The notes under the pieces were generated by a model. The model was not told where the DNA came from. It made no database searches and worked only from the letters and a program-made list of their open reading frames with translations. The position numbers were made by a program, and so were the translations under genes. Of a stretch of DNA of 64,000 nt, positions 55,885 to 64,000 are shown piece by piece; positions within the stretch are counted from its first letter, which is position 1; every line of letters begins with the position of its first letter. The DNA is taken from NCBI GenBank assembly GCA_029582155.1, contig CM055899.1:86772056-86836055 (forward strand), read 5' to 3'. The stretch is from Panopea generosa (Eukaryota > Mollusca > Bivalvia > Adapedonta > Hiatellidae).

Positions 55885-55985
55885 ACGACCATGGCCGATT
55901 GGTCTAAGGCGCATTCGTCTAATGACCACTAATTTCTAACCATTGAGGTCATGTTTTCAAGTTCAACTCAGCTCAGAAATTGTGA
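55885..55985 (+). repeat. tRNA-Leu/Ser-like sequence (SINE head or pseudogene)
   Basis: GACCATGGCCGATTGGTCTA + AGGCGCATTCG is a strong A-box/D-arm of a class II tRNA; the expected B box is degraded (GGTCATGTTTTCAAGTTC). The minus-strand frame at 55708-55929 is a shadow. Confidence 0.6.
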
Positions 55986-55989
55986 GTAC

Positions 55990-57190
55990 AAAAGGACGGT
56001 GATTCTACCTTGATTCATTCTAAGGTCTTCCTCCACTATGTATATAGTTTTAATAATAATACGTCTTCGGCAAGAAAACAACTACTTAGATATGCTTATT
56101 TGTTTTGAATTTACGTTTTATCTATTTAAATCAATGAAATTGCACAACCCAAATAGTAATTGCCTTTCTAGAAAAAGATCCACAAGTATGTAACAACATA
56201 AGCCTTAAATATCATGTTTTATTGTTATATCGTTATAAGGGTCTCTAACACTATCTAAATTTTCGTCAGGACTATATCAAAAATTGTGGGCTGTAAACAC
56301 AAGTGTTTTTTTTAACCCGAAAAGGCCAACACGTGCTCTCATATAATCACACAACGTTATTGATAGTGTTATTTAATATCCAGATTATCGTAAGCCTGAT
56401 ATTGTCTATAAAGTAAAGTTAATACTTTTTGAAATTTTATCATTTTTGTATATAGAATATTAATATGTTCAATAGTGTATAGCTTTAAATATTAACATTT
56501 TATAAAATACAATAAATGTATTCTTCTCTATTCATTACTCATTCAATTCTCACAGACACTTAATAGTTATTAGAAATTAATAAATTCTTGTCATGAAATA
56601 TTTATGAGTCCAATTTTGTACAACTAAATTGAAATAAAAGTTACAAAAAAGTATTCTCAGTTTGAACTATTTATGTTAATTTTTAAAGTAATATAGTAAA
56701 AATATTAATTGCCATTTTAGAAACAGTCAATGTATGTCTTAAATTATCATGATTCATTGTTATTACGGTCGCTAACGCCATCTAAATATTCTTTGGGGAG
56801 GGGGCATCAACCGCTGGTGGCCGTAACAACAGCTAGTAAACCCTAATACAACTGATTTTACACATCTCAGAAAAAGCCAAAATAGACAATAGTCTCCATA
56901 ACTTAAAAATTACAAAACATGTTTACAAACATACAAGTATGTAAATTCATTGTTATTACACACACACACAAAAGCAAATACAATTTGCAAATATAAAGAG
57001 TTTGGCAGGTTGAAACATGTCGTAATCCAATATATATTCGCATCAGATATCTTTACGATTTGTATCTGTAACATATTTGAAATAACTTCCATGTATTAAC
57101 AATGAGGAAAATCGGGCTTGAAAAGAGGAAAAACAACTTCATGAATACATTTAATATCAACACATTTGTGCATTTTGTCATTAGACTGTC
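55990..57190. other. AT-rich spacer (1.2 kb)
   Basis: Two stretches (about 56060-56340 and 56650-56870) look like diverged copies of one sequence: both include AAATTGC/ATTGCC..TTAGAAA, CTTAAATATCATG-like and TCTCTAACRCTATCTAAAT-like words. No coding signal. Confidence 0.4.
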
Positions 57191-60100
57191 CCATAGAGAT
57201 AGACTGTTTGTTTCTTGTAATATATAATGTTCACTTAACTCAATACGTTGATAAAGTCCCTAAATGTGTACTCGGTTCCAGCTGTTGTTAGAGGTCCTAT
57301 ATGTTCAATGTGTTAACTATTGTTAAATTCTCTATACGTGTAAAATTATCTAGCTGAGCCCTTTTATGTGTATAATCTGTTCCAGCCGTTGTTAGAGCCC
57401 CGATATGTCAAATATGTGTTAACTGTTGTTAAATTTTTAATACGTGTAAAATTCTCTATTTGGACCCTTATATGTGCAAAAGGTTCGAGCTGTTGTTCGA
57501 ACCCCTTTTAGTTCAATATGTGTTAAATGTTGTTAAATTCTCTATACGTGTAAGAATCTCTTGGTGAGTACTTATATGTGTAATTTGTCCAAACGGTTAT
57601 TATAGCCACTATATGTCCAATATCTGTCAATGTTGTTAAATTCTCAATAGGTATAAAACTATCTAGTTGAGCCCTTATATGTGTATTGGTTCCAGCTGTT
57701 GTAAGAGCCCCTATATGTCCAATATGTGTTAAATGTTGTTAAATTCTCAATATGTATACAATTCTCTAGTTGAGCCATAATATGTGTTATTGGTCCAAGT
57801 TATTGTAAGAGCTCCTATATGTCCAATATGTGTTAAATGTTGTTAAATTCTCAATATGTATACAATTCTCTAGTTAAGCCCTTATATGTGTAATTGGTCC
57901 CAATTGTTGTAAGAGCCCCTATATGTCTTATATGTGTTAAATGTTGTTAAATTCTCAATATGTATACAGTTCTCTAGTTGAGCCCTTATATGTGTAATTG
58001 GTCCCAGCTATTGTAAGAGCCCCTATATGTCTTACAATGTATGTGTGTTAAATGTTGTTAAATTCTCAATACGTATAAACAACTCTAGTTGAGCCCTAAT
58101 ACGTGTAATTGGTCCCAGCTATTGTAAGAACCCCGATATGTCCAATATGTGTTAAATGTTGTTAAATTCTCAATATGTATACAATTCTCTAGTTGAGCCC
58201 TTATATGTGTAATTGGTCCCAGCTGTTTTAAGAGCCCCTATATGTCTTATATGTGTTAAATGTTGTTAAATTCTCAATATGTATACAATTCTCTAGTTGA
58301 GCCATAATATGTGTAATTGGTCCCAGCTGTTGTAAGAACCCCGATATGTCTTATATGTGTTAAATGTTGTTAAATTCTCAATATGTATACAATTCTCTAG
58401 TTGAGCCCTAATATGTGTAATTGGTCCCAGCTGTTGTAAGAACCCCGATATGTCCAATATGTGTTAAATGTTGTCAAATTCTCAATATGTATACAATTCT
58501 CTAGTTGAGCCCTTATATGTGTAAATGGTCCCAGCTGTTGTAAAAGCCCCTATATGTCTTATATGTGTTAAATGTTGTTAAATTCTCAATATGTATACAA
58601 TTTTCTAGTTGAGCCCTAATATGTGTAATTGGTTCCAGCTATTGTAAGAACCCCGATATGTCCAATATGTGTTAAATGTTGTTAAATTCTCAATATGTAT
58701 ACAATTCTCTAGTTGAGCCGTTATATGTGTAATTGGTCCCAGCTGTTGTAAGAACCCCGATATGTCCAATATGTGTTAAATGTTGTTAAATTCTCAATAC
58801 GTATAAACTTCTCTAGTTGAGCCCTATATGTGTAATTGGTCCCAGCTATTGTAAGAACCCCGATATGTCCAATATGTGATAAATGTTGTTAAATTCTCAA
58901 TATGTATACAATTCTCTAGTTGAGCCCTAATATGTGTAATTGGTCCCAGCTGTTGTAAGAGCCCCTATATGTCTTATATGTGTTAAATGTTGTTAAATTC
59001 TCAATTTGTATACAATTCTCTAGTTGAGCCCTAATATGTGTAATTGGTCCCAGCTGTTGTAAGAACCCCGATATGTCCAATATGTGTTAAATGTTGTTAA
59101 ATTCTCAATATGTATACAATTCTCTAGTTGAGCCCTTATATGTGTAATTGGTCCCAGCTGTTGTAAGAGCCCCTATATGTTTTATATGTGTTAAATGTTG
59201 TTAAATTCTCAATATGTATACAATTCTCTAGTTGAGCCCTAATATGTGTAATTGGTCCCAGCTGTTGTAAGAACCCCGATATGTCCAATATGTGTTAAAT
59301 TTTGTCAAATTCTCAATATGTATACAATTCTCTAGTTGAGCCCTTATATGTGTAATTGGTTCCAGCTGTTGTAACGCCCCTATATGTCTTATATGTGTTA
59401 AATGTTGTTAAATTCTCAATATGTATACAATTTTCTAGTTGAGCCCTAATATGTGTAATTGGTCCCAGCTATTGTAAGAACCCCGATATGTCCAATATGT
59501 ATTAAATGTTGTCAAATTCTCAATATGTATACAATTCTCTAGTTGAGCCCTTATATGTGTAATTGGTCCCAGCTGTTGTAAAAGCCCCTATATGTCTTAT
59601 ATGTGTTAAATGTTGTTTAATTCTCAATATGTATACAATTCTCTAGTTGAGCCCTAATATGTGTAATTGGTTCCAGCTATTGTAAGAACCCCGATATGTC
59701 CAATATGTGTTAAATGTTGTTAAATTCTCAATATGTATACAATTCTCTAGTTGAGCCGTTATATGTGTAATTGGTCCCAGCTGTTGTAAGAACCCCGATA
59801 TGTCCAATATGTGTTAAATGTTGTTAAATTCTCAATACGTATAAACTTCTCTAGTTGAGCCCTATATGTGTAATTGGTCCCAGCTATTGTAAGAACCCCG
59901 ATATGTCCAATATGTGATAAATGTTGTTAAATTCTCAATATGTATACAATTCTCTAGTTGAGCCCTAATATGTGTAATTGGTCCCAGCTGTTGTAAGAGC
60001 CCCTATATGTCTTATATGTGTTAAATGTTGTTAAATTCTCAATTTGTATACAATTCTCTAGTTGAGCCCTAATATGTGTAATTGGTCCCAGCTGTTGTAA

Positions 60101-62300
60101 GAACCCCGATATGTCCAATATGTGTTAAATGTTGTTAAATTCTCAATATGTATACAATTCTCTAGTTGAGCCCTTATATGTGTAATTGGTCCCAGCTGTT
60201 GTAAGAGCCCCTATATGTTTTATATGTGTTAAATGTTGTTAAATTCTCAATATGTATACAATTCTCTAGTTGAGCCCTAATATGTGTAATTGGTCCCAGC
60301 TGTTGTAAGAACCCCGATATGTCCAATATGTGTTAAATTTTGTCAAATTCTCAATATGTATACAATTCTCTAGTTGAGCCCTTATATGTGTAATTGGTTC
60401 CAGCTGTTGTAACGCCCCTATATGTCTTATATGTGTTAAATGTTGTTAAATTCTCAATATGTATACAATTTTCTAGTTGAGCCCTAATATGTGTAATTGG
60501 TCCCAGCTATTGTAAGAACCCCGATATGTCCAATATGTATTAAATGTTGTCAAATTCTCAATATGTATACAATTCTCTAGTTGAGCCCTTATATGTGTAA
60601 TTGGTCCCAGCTGTTGTAAAAGCCCCTATATGTCTTATATGTGTTAAATGTTGTTTAATTCTCAATATGTATACAATTCTCTAGTTGAGCCCTAATATGT
60701 GTAATTGGTCCCAGTTGTTGTAAGAGCCCCTATATGTCTAATATGTGTTACATGTTGTTAAATTCTCAATATGTATACAATTCTCTAGTTGAGCCATAAT
60801 ATGTGTAATTGGTCCCAGCTGTTGTAAGAACCCCGATATGTCCAATATGTGTTAAATGTTATTAAATTCTCAATATGTATACAATTCTCTAGTTGAGCCC
60901 TAATATGTGTAATTGGTCCCAGCTGTTGTAAGAGCCCCTATATGTCCAATATGTGTTAAATGTTGTTAAATTCTCAATATGTATACAATTCTCTAGTTGA
61001 GCCCTAATATGTGTAATTGGTCCCAGCTATCGAAGAACCCCGATATGTCTTATACGTGTTAAATGTTGTTAAATTCTCAATATGTATACAATTCTCTAGT
61101 TGAGCCCTAATATGTGTAATTGGTCCCAGCTATTGTAAGAACCCCGATATGTCCAATATATGTTAAATGTTGTTAAATCCTTAATATGTGTACAATTCTC
61201 TAGTTGAGCCATAATATGTGTAATTGGTCCCAGCTATTGTAAGAGCCCCTATATGTACAATATGTGTTAAATGTTGTTAAATTCTCAATAAGTATGGCAT
61301 TCTCTAGTTGAGCCCTTATATGTGTAATTGGTCCCAGCTGTTGTTCGAGCCCCTATATTTACAATATGTGTTAACTGTTATTAAATTTTCAATATGTATA
61401 CAATTTTCTAGTTGAGCCCTAATATGTGTAATTGGTCCCAGCTGTTGTTTGAGCCCCAATATGTCCAATATGTGTTAAATGTTGTTAAATTCTCAATACG
61501 TATAAACTTCTTTAGTTGAGCCGTTATATGGGTAATCGGTCCCAGCTATTGTAAGAGCCCCTATATGTACAATATGTGTTAAATGTTGTTATATTCTCAA
61601 TAAGTATGACATTCTCTAGTTGGGCCCTTTTATGTGTAATTGGTCCCAGCTGTTGTTTGAGCCCCAATATGTCCAATATGTGTAAACTGTTGTTAAATTC
61701 TCAATACTTGTAAAACTCTCTAGTTGAGCCCTTATATGAGTAATTGGTCCCAGCTATTGTAAGAACCCCGACATGTCCAATATGTGTTAAATGTTGTTAA
61801 ATCCTCTATACGTGTAAAATTCTCTAGCTGAACTGTTTTATGTGTAATCGTTCCAAGCTGTTTTAACAGTCCATATATATTCAATATATGTTTACTGTAG
61901 TTGAATTCTCTATACATGTAAAATTTTCTAGCTGAGCCACTATGTGTACACCTGGTTCAGCCTGTTATTAGAGCCCTTATTTGTCCAATATGTGTTAACT
62001 GTTGTTAAACTGTCTGTACGTGTCAAATTGTCCAGCTGAGCCCTTATAATATGTTTAATTGGTTAAATCTGTTGTTAGAGCCCCATATATGTCCAATATG
62101 TGTAAACTGTTGTGAAATTCTCTATACGTGTAAAATTCTCTAGCTGAGCTTTTTTTATGCGTAATCGGTTCCAGCTGTTGTTTGAGACCCTATATGTCAA
62201 ATATGTCTTAACTGTTATTAAATTCTCTATGCGTTCAAAATTCTCGTTAAATGTGTACTCGGTCCCAGCTATTGTTAGATATGTCCAACATGCCCTAGCC
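57190..62300 (+). repeat. 104-bp satellite with 208-bp alternating dimer
   Basis: About 49 units: AATTGGTCCCAGCTGTTGTA, AGAGCCCCTATATGTCTTAT or AGAACCCCGATATGTCCAAT, ATGTGTTAAATGTTGTTAAA, TTCTCAATATGTATACAATT, CTCTAGTTGAGCCCTWATAT. The two variant types alternate over much of 57950-61000, giving a ~208-bp dimer. Units are diverged at both edges (57190-57700 and after 61700) and homogeneous in the centre, as expected for unequal exchange. Confidence 0.96.
58607..60682 (+). repeat. Two tandem copies of a 1,038-bp (ten-unit) higher-order block
   Basis: Copy 1 about 58607-59644, copy 2 about 59645-60682. Private variants recur at a spacing of 1,038 bp, for example GTAACGCCCC at 59371 and 60409, and TTAAATTTTGTCAAATTC in both. 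The two copies look nearly identical, so the duplication is recent. Confidence 0.9.
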
Positions 62301-62560
62301 GCTGTTAGTTTTTCGATATAACCAACATTATGTAATATAACTGTTATTTCATACTTTATCAGTTTAATGTTTTAGCTGTGGTAATTAAATCGCCATGATG
62401 CTGTATGAGCCCCCCATATTTACTACATAATTTAGCTGTTGTAAAAGCCGCTATGAAGGTCAAAAGCTCTAACTGGTGTTAGAATATCTTTATTTTTTAT
62501 TATTCTTTCGTTGTTGGTAACAATTTATGATTTATATGCTAATTGTTGATACTGAAAAAT
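62301..62560. other. Transition between two satellites
   Basis: Degenerate sequence with fragments of both neighbours (TTTAGCTGT, GTTAATAG). Confidence 0.5.
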
Positions 62561-64000
62561 ATATGTCCACAATCTAACTGCAGTAAAATTCATTCCATTA
62601 GCTCTTAATAGAGACACTTAATATACAATATTCTCTAACCCCTGTATGTGTAATATGCTTTAGCTGTTAATGGAGACATTTTATATCAAACATTCTCTTA
62701 CCGCTGTATGGGTAATCGCCTTAAGCTGTCAATAGAGACACTTTATATCAAATATTCTCTAACCACCGTATGTGTAATAGGCTTTAGCTGTTAATAGAGA
62801 CACTTTATATCAAACATTCACTTACCTCTGTATATGTTATCGGCTGTAGCTGTTAATAGAGACACTTTATATCAAACATTCTCTAACTCCTGTATGTGTA
62901 ACGGGCTTTAGCTGTTTATAGAGACACTTTATATCAAACATTCTCAAACCCCAGTATATGTAATGGGCTTTAGCTGTTTATAGAGACACTTTATATCAAA
63001 TATTCTCTTACCCCTGTATGTGTAACGGGCTTTAGCTGTTTATAGAGACACTTTATATCAAACATTCACTAACCCCTGTATGTGTAATCGGCATAAGCTG
63101 TCAATAGAGACACTTTATATCAAACACACTCTAACCCCTGTATGTGTAATCGGCTTAAGCTATTAATATAGACACTTTATATTCAATATTCTCTAACACC
63201 TGTATGTGTAATCAGGTTCAGTTGTTAAAAGAAACACTTTATATCCAATATTTTAACCTCTGTATGTGTTATTGGCTTCATCGTTTAATAGAGACACTTA
63301 ATATCCAATATTCTCTAACCCCTGTATGTGTAATCGGCTTTAGCTTTTAATAGAGACACTTTATATCAAACATTCTCTAACCCCTGTATGTGTAATCGGC
63401 TTAAGCTATTAATATAGACACTTTATATTCAATATTCTCTAACACCTGTATGTGTAATCGGGTTCAGTTGTTAAAAGAAACACTTTTTATCCAATATTTT
63501 AACCCCTGTATGTGTAACCGGCTCATCTTTTAATAGAGACACTTGATATCCAATACTCTCTAACCCCTGTATGTGTAATCGGCTTTAGCATTTAATAGAG
63601 ACACTTTATGTCAAATATTATCAAACACCTGTATGTGTAATGGGCTTCAGCTGTTAATAGAGACACTTTATATCAAATATTCTCTAACCCCTGTATGTGT
63701 AATCGGCTTAAGCTGTTAATAGAGACACTTAATATCAAACATTCTCTTACCCCTGTATGTGTTATGGGCTTTAGCTGATAATAGAGCCACTTTATATCAA
63801 ACATTCTCTTACCTCTGTATATGTAATTGGCTTTAGCTGTTAATAGAGACACTTTATAACCAATGTTCTCTGATCCCTGTATGTGTAATGGGCTTAAGTT
63901 GTTAAAAGAGACACTTATTTTAAACATTCTCTAACTCCTGTATGTGTAATTGTCTTTAGCTGTTGATATAACACTTTATATCCAATATTCTCTAATCCCT
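62560..64000 (+). repeat. 62-bp satellite running off the window
   Basis: About 23 units of CTCTAACCCCTGTATGTGTA + ATCGGCTTTAGCTGTTAATA + GAGACACTTTATATCAAACA + TT. Segments at about 63130-63330 and 63390-63560 share ordered variants (GGTTCAGTTGTTAAAAGAAA), indicating a block duplication. The minus-strand frame at 63673-63927 is a repeat translation. Confidence 0.95.

Overview
This window looks like gene-poor, AT-rich nuclear DNA from an invertebrate animal, most likely a bivalve mollusc. The evidence is one gene with spliceosomal introns, tRNA-derived SINEs, several LINE lineages, a mariner remnant, a tyrosine-recombinase retrotransposon and long satellite arrays. The mollusc assignment is an inference from the style of these repeats and of the aldo-keto reductase; I could not run a database search.

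Layout. 1-1245 and 17998-19895 are the arms of a large inverted repeat whose outer parts are a satellite built on the palindrome AAGGATTAATCCTT (1-665 and 19225-21600). Between the arms lies a minus-strand tyrosine-recombinase (DIRS/Ngaro/PAT-type) retrotransposon at 2147-14437. Read 5' to 3' on the minus strand it has: direct repeat A1 (14437-14077), an intact SGNH-hydrolase ORF (13898-13299), a hairpin minisatellite (13000-11370), gag (11233-10088), reverse transcriptase (10052-8966), RNase H (8965-8483), tyrosine recombinase (8483-7591), then B1 (6914-6639), A2 (6640-6280) and B2 (2438-2147). The order A1-ORFs-B1-A2-B2 is the 'split direct repeat' plan. A separate 3.8 kb element with inverted ends and a TA duplication (2477-6249) sits between A2 and B2. 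Gag, RT, RNase H and recombinase all carry stops or frameshifts, so this copy is dead; only the hydrolase ORF is open.

22080-24010 is a 26-bp minisatellite. 24947-37956 holds the only recognisable host gene: a minus-strand aldo-keto reductase of the YajO-like family, which I could assemble from eight exons with matching intron phases. Exon 6 contains a frameshift, so it is either a pseudogene or a sequence error. Its introns carry a 106-bp satellite, a SINE, a pair of 210-bp inverted repeats, a candidate solo LTR and microsatellites.

38133-40990 is a mariner-type transposon remnant into which a 5'-truncated LINE (38374-40448) has inserted, leaving a 13-bp target-site duplication. 41900-46070 shows nothing recognisable. 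46078-52790 holds a longer, plus-strand copy of the same LINE family (ORF2 at 49140-52084), preceded by an ORF1-like sequence and a satellite. An L1-like LINE remnant follows at 53040-55630. From 57190 to the end the window is satellite: a 104-bp family with a recent 1,038-bp internal duplication, then a 62-bp family that runs off the window.

The main biology here is mobile-element nesting and satellite growth. The hydrolase-bearing split-direct-repeat retroelement, with its hairpin minisatellite between the hydrolase and gag, is the most unusual object.
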